The notes beneath the pieces were generated by a model that was given only the letters and a program-made list of their open reading frames with translations, did no database searches and had not been told where the DNA came from. Positions 9,208 through 15,533 of a stretch of 21,567 nt of DNA are shown here, piece by piece. The stretch comes from Candidatus Woesearchaeota archaeon (lineage in GTDB: Archaea; Nanobdellota; Nanobdellia; Woesearchaeales; JAFGLG01): positions 1-21,567 of the forward strand of contig JAFGLG010000001.1 in NCBI GenBank assembly GCA_016928155.1, read 5' to 3'. The position numbers and the translations under genes were made by a program. Numbering within the stretch: position 1 is the stretch's first letter; each line of letters opens with the position of its first letter.

Positions 9208-9672
9208 ATGAATTTCGAGGATTCACTTAGGAAAGAGCTTGAAGGCGTGCCTGACGCAGAGCAGGTATTCGACAGCATCGTCAAGCTTGACCTGCTCAGA
9301 GCGAGGAAAGAGACAGACAGGCTTATATCCCAATCAGGGGGCGGACCCCTGAATCCCAGACTTAGACTGCTCAGGGCATACATCAGCATGGGCCTGCATG
9401 ACCATGAAGAGGCCATATGCCTGCTGAAAGAACTCCTCAGGATAGATCCTGAGGATTACTACTGCCACTATTTCTACGGCATCTGCCTGCGCAACCTGAA
9501 CTATCCGTGGGAAGCCCTGAAATATTTCGAGAAGGCGAGATCCATCGACGACAACGATAAGGTCAATGAGCAGATACACAACACACAGGGCATCATCAAG
9601 GTTGCAGAGAGCAAGGCACTGCAGCTGGTGGCATTCAGGATCGTGCCTGAAAAATACAGATTCATGGGGTGA
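9208..9672 (+). CDS. Small TPR protein
   Basis: The protein is 154 aa and cytoplasmic (no signal peptide). Residues about 50-82 and 86-117 form two tetratricopeptide repeats: RLLRAYISMG then a helix ending LLRIDPED, and CHYFYGICLRNLNYPWEALKYF then ARSIDD. Flanking helices are at 1-45 and 120-148. TPRs are protein-protein docking modules, so this probably bridges other proteins. Start ATG 9208 follows GGATAAG only 7 bases after the NYN stop, and its stop overlaps the GGGGTGA ribosome-binding site of the thioredoxin gene. Tight coupling suggests all three are made together, but no specific complex can be named. Confidence 0.8.
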   Translation: MNFEDSLRKELEGVPDAEQVFDSIVKLDLLRARKETDRLISQSGGGPLNPRLRLLRAYISMGLHDHEEAICLLKELLRIDPEDYYCHYFYGICLRNLNYPWEALKYFEKARSIDDNDKVNEQIHNTQGIIKVAESKALQLVAFRIVPEKYRFMG

Positions 9673-9676
9673 TAAT

Positions 9677-10009
9677 ATGGTTACAGAAGTGAATGCGAGC
9701 AATTTTGAGAAGGAGGTCGCCAACGAGAAAATGCCGGTCCTGATGGATTTCTGGGCGCCATGGTGCGGGCCATGCCAGATGATGGGGCCTGTATTCGCAG
9801 AGCTGTCAAAGGAATTCACAAACAAGATAAAATTCGTCAAGATAAATGCCGACGAGAACAGAGAGCTCGGCGCGAAATACGGCGTCAGGGGGATACCCTG
9901 CTTCATACTGGTGAATGACAGCGAAGAGGTCGAAAGATTTGTCGGATCGCAGAGCATGGAAGACATGAGAAGGAAACTCGATATCGCGCTCACGAAGATA
10001 AATATGTGA
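9677..10009 (+). CDS. trxA: Thioredoxin
   Basis: The 110-aa length is normal for a single-domain thioredoxin. The active site is WCGPC (C30, C33) after the DFWAPW strand, with the buried D24 and the cis-Pro at P74. The protein reduces disulfides in the cytoplasm using electrons from a thioredoxin reductase, most simply the one at 16833-17753. The residue after cis-Pro is Cys (GIPC, C75) rather than the usual Thr, adding a third Cys beside the active site. The frame is open further upstream to 9566, but ATG 9677 is chosen because GGGGTGAT (9666-9673) precedes it and the family start aligns here. Third gene of the NYN-TPR operon; a T-rich run follows. Confidence 0.95.
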   Translation: MVTEVNASNFEKEVANEKMPVLMDFWAPWCGPCQMMGPVFAELSKEFTNKIKFVKINADENRELGAKYGVRGIPCFILVNDSEEVERFVGSQSMEDMRRKLDIALTKINM

Positions 10010-10024
10010 TTTTTATCTTTTTTT
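10010..10024 (+). terminator. T-rich terminator after thioredoxin
   Basis: Directly after the stop, TTTTTATC and a run of eight T occur without a clear hairpin. U-rich tracts of this kind end many archaeal transcripts. Confidence 0.5.
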
Positions 10025-10072
10025 GCTAATTCTGCTTTCTTTGCCCTGGACTTCTATTTGCTGGAAAATTCA

Positions 10073-10179
10073 GGAGGGGATGACATGTCTTATCAGGATT
10101 TGCTTTGCGGATCCGGCCAGAACCTCTTGGATTTTCTGTAATGGCAGACGCGTCGTCAGAGGATGCTGCGAAGCAGTAA
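10073..10179 (+). other. Two overlapping micro-ORFs behind a strong Shine-Dalgarno (18 and 12 codons)
   Basis: GGAGGGG at 10073-10079 stands five bases before ATG 10085. The ORF encodes MSYQDLLCGSGQNLLDFL and stops at 10141. That stop shares its last base with the next ATG (TAATG), which opens MADASSEDAAKQ and ends at 10179. I see no TATA box in front. This may be a translated leader, the front of a decayed gene, or chance. Small hairpins (GACG-CGT-CGTC at 10147-10157 and CTGC-GAA-GCAG near 10164-10174) leave a structured RNA possible. The rest of 10010-10226 holds no other gene I can support. Confidence 0.3.
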
Positions 10180-10226
10180 AGGTCCGGTCCATCCAGAAGC
10201 ACAAGAAAAGAAAAAGCAAGAAAAAA

Positions 10227-10376
10227 TCAGAAGACAATATCGTTCTTTACAGAATTCAGCCACTGCTTGGCTGTCTCATCAGCCTCTGCCCTGTCTTTCG
10301 CAAGACCAGAGATCAAAAGCTCCTCGGAAATCAGCTTTAACTCATCTAAGTATACCTTTTCATCCATTAATACCAT
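10227..10376 (-). CDS. 49-aa acidic helical protein (hypothetical)
   Basis: The minus strand encodes MVLMDEKVYLDELKLISE and continues through a Lys/Asp/Glu-rich, probably all-helical stretch to NSVKNDIVF. I recognise no family; small acidic helical proteins include antitoxins and adaptor peptides, but nothing here selects one. Evidence that it is real: GGGGGTG at 10388-10382 is five bases before ATG 10376, AATTTATATA at 10420-10411 gives a correctly spaced promoter, codons are normal for the window, and the mRNA ends in a T-rich run on the minus strand (10226-10201). A longer + frame over the same bases has no such signals. Confidence 0.6.
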   Translation of the reverse strand: MVLMDEKVYLDELKLISEELLISGLAKDRAEADETAKQWLNSVKNDIVF

Positions 10377-10381
10377 CAAAA

Positions 10382-10420
10382 CACCCCCAATCGCAGGATT
10401 AGGTATCAGGTATATAAATT
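10382..10420 (-). promoter_or_regulatory. TATA box and Shine-Dalgarno for the 49-aa gene
   Basis: On the minus strand AATTTATATA (10420-10411) is followed about 25 bases later by the expected start site. GGGGGTG (10388-10382) then precedes ATG 10376 by five bases. Confidence 0.55.
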
Positions 10421-10495
10421 TAGCGGAAACAGTCTATCTATCCCCAAACATATATACTCAACAAAAGGCAGGTATAACCCAAAGGGTAAGGATAT

Positions 10496-10534
10496 ACATA
10501 AGTCCCACACATAAGTTCTTCACATAAGTCCTGC
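10496..10534. repeat. Three 13-base direct repeats, ACATAAGTCC type
   Basis: ACATAAGTCC at 10496, ACATAAGTTC at 10509 and ACATAAGTCC at 10522 are spaced exactly 13 bases apart. The regular spacing is near one helical turn, so they could be a protein-binding array. No flanking CRISPR-like spacers are present. Confidence 0.65.
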
Positions 10535-10620
10535 ATCGGATTTCATGATAAGCAGTAGAAAAATAATTGCAGAAAACAAAATCACTTTAAAAAATTATCA
10601 AAACAGATGATATCTTATTT

Positions 10621-10824
10621 TCAGATTGCCTTCATGTCTGTAAATATGGGACCAACTTCAACAACTGCAGCACATTTTGAATTCAAATGCTCAGTAAATT
10701 TATAGGAATATTTTTGTCTTTTTTTGTGATCCAGAATTTCTATCTCGTCTAAGTGGTTTTCCTTGATATTGGACGAAGTCCTTTCTAGTGAACAGATTAA
10801 GGAAAAAATCTCCCCTATATCCGA
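10621..10824 (-). pseudogene. Probable C-terminal remnant of an unrecognised gene
   Basis: The minus strand is open for 67 codons between an in-frame TAA (10827-10825) and TGA (10623-10621) and reads like protein (…LDEIEILDHKKRQKYSY… ending VEVGPIFTDMKAI). It has no ATG, GTG or TTG near its front. That suggests a gene that lost its 5' part, possibly when the neighbouring 587-aa gene arrived. A shorter + frame (10730-10852) is also open, and it is possible that neither frame is genuine. No family recognised. Confidence 0.35.
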
Positions 10825-10860
10825 TTATTACATCTTAATAGTAGTAACATAATAGAAAGA

Positions 10861-10871
10861 TTTATATATAA
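10861..10871 (+). promoter_or_regulatory. TATA box for the 587-aa gene
   Basis: TTTATATATAA lies about 30 bases before ATG 10898 with no Shine-Dalgarno in between. A leaderless or near-leaderless transcript is expected. Confidence 0.6.
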
Positions 10872-10897
10872 ATACAAACTCAATAGCGAATAGCACC

Positions 10898-12661
10898 ATG
10901 GTATTAGATATATCGACATATCCAACACTTGATGATATTTCTCGTCTAGTCATAAACCCGGACAGATTTGACCCTAAAGCATTTTCACAGGTTGCTAGCG
11001 CATTTGGGACTGAAGAGATGGAAAATCCATTTGGGGCCACTGAAGAGATGGTTGGGCATGTAAAATACATAAGGGATATGAATACTGATGTTCAGAAGCT
11101 GGAAGCTCTGATAGATCTGTTTTCTAGTGAAGATACTATTGAAAGACAGGTGGAGATAGAAGTTCCGAGTGCACTTAATTTTATTCGCAACTCAAAACCC
11201 AAAAAAAAGGTGATTATTGAAAAAACCCGGCCAGTCAGGATGTATTATGATACTAACAAGATTGAAGCAAGAAATGCAAGGGAATTGTTTGAATATGCCA
11301 TGAAAAATAGAGAAGTTCCTGCTGTGTGTCTGGAAAATACCTTGCTATGGTTAGCATTTGGCAATGCGGTGGGGCTTAAAGTGGGAGCATATGAGATTCC
11401 TACACGGGAAATAACAATAAATGGAGAAAAGAAAGGTAATGTGGAGGAGCATAGAAACCATATTGTCCCGGTAGTCTTCATCAAAGGAAAGGAAAAATAT
11501 CATGCGATAAAGATTGAAACACCAATTAAGGGTAATCGAGCTGAATTGGTGCAACAATTTACAAATTATAGAAGTCATTCTTGTCATACCCTAGTCTTGG
11601 CATATATGAATAATTATAAGGTAAGTCTGCAGGAGAAGGCTTTGACATTGATAAAAAGAACAAAAACAATTAATGAGATGTTAAGGATGAATGTTGATGC
11701 TAATAATCTCTTGCTTAGAAACCAAGCCATTCAGTTATATTTTGATGAAAAATATAATGAAGCATTGCCATTATTGGAAAGATTACAGAGAGAACATGAG
11801 AAGAAACATGGAAAAAACAAAGGTTCACATGCTGAAGCGCTGATGTACAAAGGAAAGACCCTTTTTAAACTTGGCAGATATGATGAGGCAATTGAAGCAT
11901 TTAAGGAATTTCTTCCGACTGATTTTAGTGACAAATTCTGGGAATTCCAGAGATATCACATGACCCCATCATTTGACTACGAAGCTGATTTTTCTGGTTA
12001 TAGAGGAATTCGTGATTCTTCTGCTATTGCTCAGATGATGGTTATGTGGGGATCAAGCCTAGAAGACAAGCTCCCGGAAGGACAGAAACTGTCTGCAGAA
12101 GAACAACAATTGAAAGACAAATTGTATAGATATGCAATAGAGTTTGGCTTCAGAAATACGGATTTAATGCAAGAGATATTATCTCAGGATATGGATAATA
12201 CATCAAAAAGTAATACCGGAAGATCATTGTACAACTCAGAAGAGCTACAGCGACATTATGTTTTGTTGCTACATTGGTTGGTGGAAGATTATCAGCAGGC
12301 AAAAGCAAGTGATAATCCCGAGGGTCTGAATCAAGCAAGGGAAGATATATTCAATTTCATGTTTACAACCATGAACTTTTATGTTGATTACGATAAGTTC
12401 TTGACAGCTTTTCCTAGTAAATTCATGACCACAAAGAAATTATTAAAAATGATAATATCTAATCCTAAGATGAAAGAGAGAGTAGAATCGCATGGAAAGG
12501 TGATTGAAATTATTGGTACTGAACAATACCATAAGATGCTTTCTGACAAACCCTGGGACTTTGACATCAAAGATGTTGTAGAAAATACGCCATATCCCCT
12601 AAGTAGAGATCTATCAAAATATGATTCAACGAGAAGACTTGTTGGTTTGAATGATTCATAA
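10898..12661 (+). CDS. Transglutaminase-like/TPR protein (putative)
   Basis: The protein is 587 aa with no signal peptide or membrane segment. Residues about 122-208 look like a transglutaminase-like cysteine protease fold: ARELFEYAMKNREVPAVCLEN (candidate nucleophile C144), a helix running to GLKVGAYEI, then HRNHIVPVVFIKG (candidate H188) and a strand YHAIKIE. The usual Asp is not evident; E207 could stand in. Residues about 270-340 contain two TPR units (NQAIQLYFDEKYNEALPLL and ALMYKGKTLFKLGRYDEAI). The C-terminal 240 residues are helical and unassigned. Codons are clearly AT-richer than in neighbouring operons, and the gene sits in a remnant-bearing stretch, so lateral acquisition is likely. 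It may cleave or cross-link a peptide, or be an inactive binding relative. The family call is moderate. Confidence 0.6.
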   Translation: MVLDISTYPTLDDISRLVINPDRFDPKAFSQVASAFGTEEMENPFGATEEMVGHVKYIRDMNTDVQKLEALIDLFSSEDTIERQVEIEVPSALNFIRNSKPKKKVIIEKTRPVRMYYDTNKIEARNARELFEYAMKNREVPAVCLENTLLWLAFGNAVGLKVGAYEIPTREITINGEKKGNVEEHRNHIVPVVFIKGKEKYHAIKIETPIKGNRAELVQQFTNYRSHSCHTLVLAYMNNYKVSLQEKALTLIKRTKTINEMLRMNVDANNLLLRNQAIQLYFDEKYNEALPLLERLQREHEKKHGKNKGSHAEALMYKGKTLFKLGRYDEAIEAFKEFLPTDFSDKFWEFQRYHMTPSFDYEADFSGYRGIRDSSAIAQMMVMWGSSLEDKLPEGQKLSAEEQQLKDKLYRYAIEFGFRNTDLMQEILSQDMDNTSKSNTGRSLYNSEELQRHYVLLLHWLVEDYQQAKASDNPEGLNQAREDIFNFMFTTMNFYVDYDKFLTAFPSKFMTTKKLLKMIISNPKMKERVESHGKVIEIIGTEQYHKMLSDKPWDFDIKDVVENTPYPLSRDLSKYDSTRRLVGLNDS

Positions 12662-12742
12662 TTGAAAATTAACAGCTTGTAAAAATATTCTTCAACTGAC
12701 AGAACCTTTGCTCATGTCCAAACCTATCATGCATGAAAAAAC

Positions 12743-12774
12743 ACAGGTCATAAGAAACCTGTCCCAATTTGGGA
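12743..12774. other. Two adjacent inverted repeats downstream of the 587-aa gene
   Basis: ACAGGT (12743-12748) pairs with ACCTGT (12757-12762). Next to it CCCAA-T-TTGGG (12763-12773) is a near-perfect palindrome. No long T-tract follows, so a terminator is possible but not clear. The rest of 12662-12848 shows no gene. Confidence 0.35.
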
Positions 12775-12848
12775 TATCAATTAGCTTCAGTTTGATGATA
12801 GAGATACAACAACATAATTCTGATAAAACAGAAAAAAATCTTCAGTGT

Positions 12849-13043
12849 TCATTTCTTGAATGAATACTCGAACTGGTTCCTCTTTCCTGAGATCCTGAAC
12901 TTGATGAGTTTCGACTTCCTCAGCTTCTTCAGGCTCATTGTGACAGAACCCAAAGAGATGCCAATCTGCTCAGAAATCTCGCGGGAAGTGAACCATTTAG
13001 TAGGATGCTTCTTCAAAAAATCGTAAATCTCCTGTTGGCCCAT
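12849..13043 (-). CDS. Small winged-helix DNA-binding regulator
   Basis: The protein is 64 aa, which is just one winged helix-turn-helix. EIYDFLKKHP is helix 1. Residues 19-29 (TSREISEQIGI) and 31-45 (LGSVTMSLKKLRKSK) form the helix-turn-helix with the recognition helix, and LIKFRISGKRNQFEYSF is the wing. The pattern is that of MarR/ArsR-like archaeal regulators without an effector domain. Start ATG 13043 has GAGGTG at 13056-13051. The gene is divergent from the 13198-16541 operon, so it may control that operon and itself through the shared 154-base region. Confidence 0.8.
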   Translation of the reverse strand: MGQQEIYDFLKKHPTKWFTSREISEQIGISLGSVTMSLKKLRKSKLIKFRISGKRNQFEYSFKK

Positions 13044-13197
13044 TACCCCACACCTCTTTTAAATTTAAAAATTTACATTTAAAAATATGTTCCATTATAT
13101 AAACTTTTATTATCACTGAGTTATAGGCCTAGGCTTCTGGACAATCTGACGAAACCCATTTAAAGCAGGCCTGCAAGTTGTTTATAAAGGTCTGAGA
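13044..13197. promoter_or_regulatory. Divergent promoter region with AGGCCT-centred palindromes
   Basis: For the minus gene, TTTTTAAAT lies near 13085-13077 and GAGGTG at 13056-13051. For the plus operon, TTTAAA at 13158-13163 predicts a start near 13186, and AAGGTCTGA precedes ATG 13198. TAGGCCTA (13124-13131) and GCAGGCCTGC (13165-13174) are perfect palindromes sharing AGGCCT. The second lies just after the TATA box, where a repressor would block transcription. A TTTATAAA at 13181-13188 is too close to the ATG to be its promoter unless GTG 13216 is used. Confidence 0.5.
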
Positions 13198-14442
13198 ATG
13201 AGAGGGAAAAAGAGAGTGAAAGAGAGCGCTAAGACTAATAATAGGACCAATAAGAGAACCAATAAGAGAACTGATAAGAGGATCAATAAGAGAACTGAAA
13301 CCAGAACTGCAGAAAGCAGATATTCATCAGTAAACAAGGCAGCAGGACAGGAGCAGGCTGTACTTGCTCCCGGAATCAAGGTCGTTGAACTGGAGCCAAA
13401 GAAAAGGAGGGATTTTCCTCTTGCACCGCTTCTGCTCATTATCATCATCCTCATCCTGATCTCATTTGCCCCGGCAATCATGAGGGAGAGCAGTGAACAT
13501 CATGCAGATCTGCACTTCATTGACATGAAAGACTATCCGAAATATTCCGAGAAGGGCAATGCAGTTGATTTCACATTCCGCATAGACAATGATGAGGAAG
13601 ATGAGAATGAATACAGGGTGAGGATGACTATCGGCTATTTCGGCGGCGCTGAGGAGATCGGGCATGAGACGCTCAGGCATATCGACGAGTTCCAGATTGA
13701 CTGTACAGAGAACCTGACACGGCTGAAGGAGACCATATCCAAACTTGAGAATATCACTGTCCCTGCAGCAGAATTCCTGGAGAGCATAAGTGATGATCCT
13801 GACCTGAAAAGGCAGGCTGAAGGATTCCTGGAGCATTATGGGAACAAAGAAAGGCCTGAAGTCATCGACGAGTTCAGCACAAGGATCAGCAGGCATACCA
13901 AGAAGACATTCTTCAAGCAGGCTGTGATGAACCAGGATTTCGAGAAGGCGAAGGTGACAGTGGCGCTGGACAGCGGGCAGAGCATTCACTTCTGGATATA
14001 TGCGGCAGACAGCCTCTATCATTATGAGGATATAGGCTACAGGAGCACAGCATGCATACCTGATGCTGTTGACATATCATGGCAGGAATTGGGCATGATA
14101 AGGTTTGAGTATGACAGCAGGATAGGGACAGATCACAGGCTCAGGCTTTTTATCGACGGAAAAGAGGCTGAATCTGACCTTTCTGCACCGATCCCTGCGG
14201 ATCTTGGGCAGGGATACCACGTGATCGATCTCGTGCTTGAGTACGATGCTCAGATACCCATCGATGTAGACAGATACTTCGAGCTCATCTCAGCAGATGC
14301 CAACGGAAGAGAGATACCATCCAGCGCAATAGTCCTGGACCTGGGCAAGATGCCATATGCGCTCGACTGCAATGATGCATTCAGCAATGGGCTCAGGCTC
14401 TATGAGGCAGGTGCATACCGTTTCAGGGTGAAGATAAGATGA
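13198..14442 (+). CDS. Membrane-anchored protein with repetitive basic N-terminus (hypothetical)
   Basis: The protein is 414 aa. Residues 1-40 are strongly basic and repetitive (TNKR, TNKR, TDKR, INKR). A single membrane helix spans about 74-94 (FPLAPLLLIIIILILISF). The positive tail should stay inside and the remaining 320 residues lie outside. The outer part has a beta-rich segment (about 105-165), helices about 168-235 with an ETISKLENIT coiled stretch, and a beta-sandwich-like end with IRFEYDSRIGTDHRLRLFIDG. I recognise no family. ATG 13198 follows AAGGTCTGA; GTG 13216 is an alternative that would keep the repeats. It heads an operon and overlaps the next gene by 4 bases (ATGA), so translation is probably coupled. 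Confidence 0.7.
   Translation: MRGKKRVKESAKTNNRTNKRTNKRTDKRINKRTETRTAESRYSSVNKAAGQEQAVLAPGIKVVELEPKKRRDFPLAPLLLIIIILILISFAPAIMRESSEHHADLHFIDMKDYPKYSEKGNAVDFTFRIDNDEEDENEYRVRMTIGYFGGAEEIGHETLRHIDEFQIDCTENLTRLKETISKLENITVPAAEFLESISDDPDLKRQAEGFLEHYGNKERPEVIDEFSTRISRHTKKTFFKQAVMNQDFEKAKVTVALDSGQSIHFWIYAADSLYHYEDIGYRSTACIPDAVDISWQELGMIRFEYDSRIGTDHRLRLFIDGKEAESDLSAPIPADLGQGYHVIDLVLEYDAQIPIDVDRYFELISADANGREIPSSAIVLDLGKMPYALDCNDAFSNGLRLYEAGAYRFRVKIR
13246..13305 (+). repeat. 12-base in-frame tandem repeat (TNKR units)
   Basis: ACCAATAAGAGA at 13246 and 13258, ACTGATAAGAGG at 13270 and ATCAATAAGAGA at 13282 are consecutive 12-base units; a fifth unit at 13294 is degenerate. They encode TNKR, TNKR, TDKR, INKR and TETR. 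Confidence 0.85.
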
Positions 14443-15284
14443 GGAAAGCATACCCGGGACTCATGTTCGGCACTGCAGGCATACCTCTCTCGACTGAAGT
14501 CAGGACGACAGAGAACGGGATTGCAAGGGTGAAGGAGCTTGGGCTCTCTGCGATGGAGCTGGAATTTGTGAGACAGGTCAATATCAAAGAGAACAAGGCA
14601 CCATCGGTGAAGAAGGCCGCTATTGGGAATGGAGTCTTCCTGACCTGCCACGGGCAGTATTTCATCAACCTGAACTCGCTGGAGAAGGCGAAGACAGAAG
14701 CGAGCATGGACAGGATATTCAAGGCCGCCAGGATTGCATATCTCTGTGGTGCGGATTCCATGACATTCCACGCTGCCTATTATATGAATATTGAAAATCA
14801 GAAGGTTTATGCCACAGTGAAGAGGAACCTCGGAGCAGTCATCAGGAGGCTGAAGGATGAGAGCATCGATATCTGGATCCGGCCTGAGACGACAGGCAAG
14901 GCGACGCAGTTCGGCGATGTGGATGAGATAGTGAAGTTGAGCCAGGACCTCGAAAATGTCCTCCCTTGCGTGGACTTCACCCACCTTTTTGCCAGGAGCA
15001 TCGGCAAGGTGAATTCAAGAGATGACTTCAGCGAAGCGCTTGCAAAGATCGAGAAAGGCCTCGGGAGCCAGGCACTGAAGAACATGCACATACACATGTC
15101 CGGCATGAATTACGGGCCGAAAGGAGAGAGGAACCACCTTGTCCTGAAGGAATCAGAGTTCAACTATAAGGCTGTCCTGGAATCGCTCAAGGGATTCAAG
15201 GCAGCCGGCGTCGTCATCAGCGAGAGTCCTAACATAGAGGATGATGCATTGCTCATGAAAAGGACATATGAAAAGCCAGGATGA
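14439..15284 (+). CDS. Endonuclease IV-like TIM-barrel protein (AP endonuclease family)
   Basis: The 281-aa protein is close to the usual endonuclease IV length. The barrel opens with FGTAGIP. Conserved metal-site residues appear in order: H71 (LTCHGQYFIN), H111 (MTFHAAYY), E150 (IRPETTG), D179 and H182 (CVDFTHLFAR), H217/H219 (MHIHMSG), H233 (GERNHL) and E262 (ISESP). This matches the trinuclear zinc site of Nfo, which cuts DNA 5' of abasic sites. The Asp two residues before the second-last His in Nfo is Arg here (R231), so activity may differ. It overlaps the upstream gene by 4 bases and is followed 6 bases later by a zinc-ribbon gene. Xylose-isomerase-like barrels are the main alternative. 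Confidence 0.85.
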   Translation: MRKAYPGLMFGTAGIPLSTEVRTTENGIARVKELGLSAMELEFVRQVNIKENKAPSVKKAAIGNGVFLTCHGQYFINLNSLEKAKTEASMDRIFKAARIAYLCGADSMTFHAAYYMNIENQKVYATVKRNLGAVIRRLKDESIDIWIRPETTGKATQFGDVDEIVKLSQDLENVLPCVDFTHLFARSIGKVNSRDDFSEALAKIEKGLGSQALKNMHIHMSGMNYGPKGERNHLVLKESEFNYKAVLESLKGFKAAGVVISESPNIEDDALLMKRTYEKPG

Positions 15285-15290
15285 TATGAT

Positions 15291-15512
15291 ATGACGGAAA
15301 AATATATATGGAGGTGCGGCCATTGCGGTCTGGAGGTCAATTCAGAGACATTGCCTGAAGGGATCAGGAAGAAGCACAAGGACTGCAGGTTCAGGAGATA
15401 CAAGGTCAGGAAAGAGCATAATCCGCTGGAGAATGTCTTGGACTACCTACATGAGCATGAGAAAGAGCTTGAACACAAGCACAGTGCAGATTCATGCAAC
15501 TGCGATGATTGA
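15291..15512 (+). CDS. Small zinc-ribbon protein (hypothetical)
   Basis: The protein is 73 aa. C9 and C12 (WRCGHCGL) with H29/C32 (KHKDCRF) form a likely zinc knuckle. A helical, His/Glu-rich stretch follows (about 45-64), and the end carries C69 and C71 (SCNCDD), which may also bind metal. The role is unknown; such proteins often bind nucleic acid or donate metal. ATG 15291 follows AGGATGAT. It lies inside the operon, 6 bases after the endonuclease-like gene and 21 bases before the dehydrogenase. Confidence 0.75.
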   Translation: MTEKYIWRCGHCGLEVNSETLPEGIRKKHKDCRFRRYKVRKEHNPLENVLDYLHEHEKELEHKHSADSCNCDD

Positions 15513-15533
15513 AGCATAAAAAGAGGTGCAATT

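Larger units (their letters stand above)
10377..10620. other. AT-rich gene-free stretch
   Basis: I find no credible gene here on either strand. It holds the promoter of the 49-aa gene at its left end, a second TATA-like element (CATATATA near 10449), a small hairpin (ACCC-AAA-GGGT near 10477-10486) and the 13-base tandem repeats at 10496-10534. Base composition is poorer in GC than in the operons on either side. Confidence 0.5.

Noticed and set aside
8829-9993. Long minus-strand frames opposite the NYN, TPR and thioredoxin genes
   Set aside because: The plus-strand products have clear domain motifs and start signals; the minus frames are GC-skew shadows.
10267-10527. Plus-strand frame of 86 codons (also a 105-codon frame from 10023)
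   Set aside because: No Shine-Dalgarno or TATA box at its start, and it lies opposite the 49-aa minus gene, which has both.
10496-10534. 13-base repeats considered as a CRISPR array
   Set aside because: Units are too short, with only three bases between cores and no spacers or cas genes.
13462-14022. Minus-strand frame of 186 codons opposite the membrane-anchored protein
   Set aside because: The plus frame continues across an operon with ATGA overlap and a sensible membrane topology; the minus frame has no start signals.
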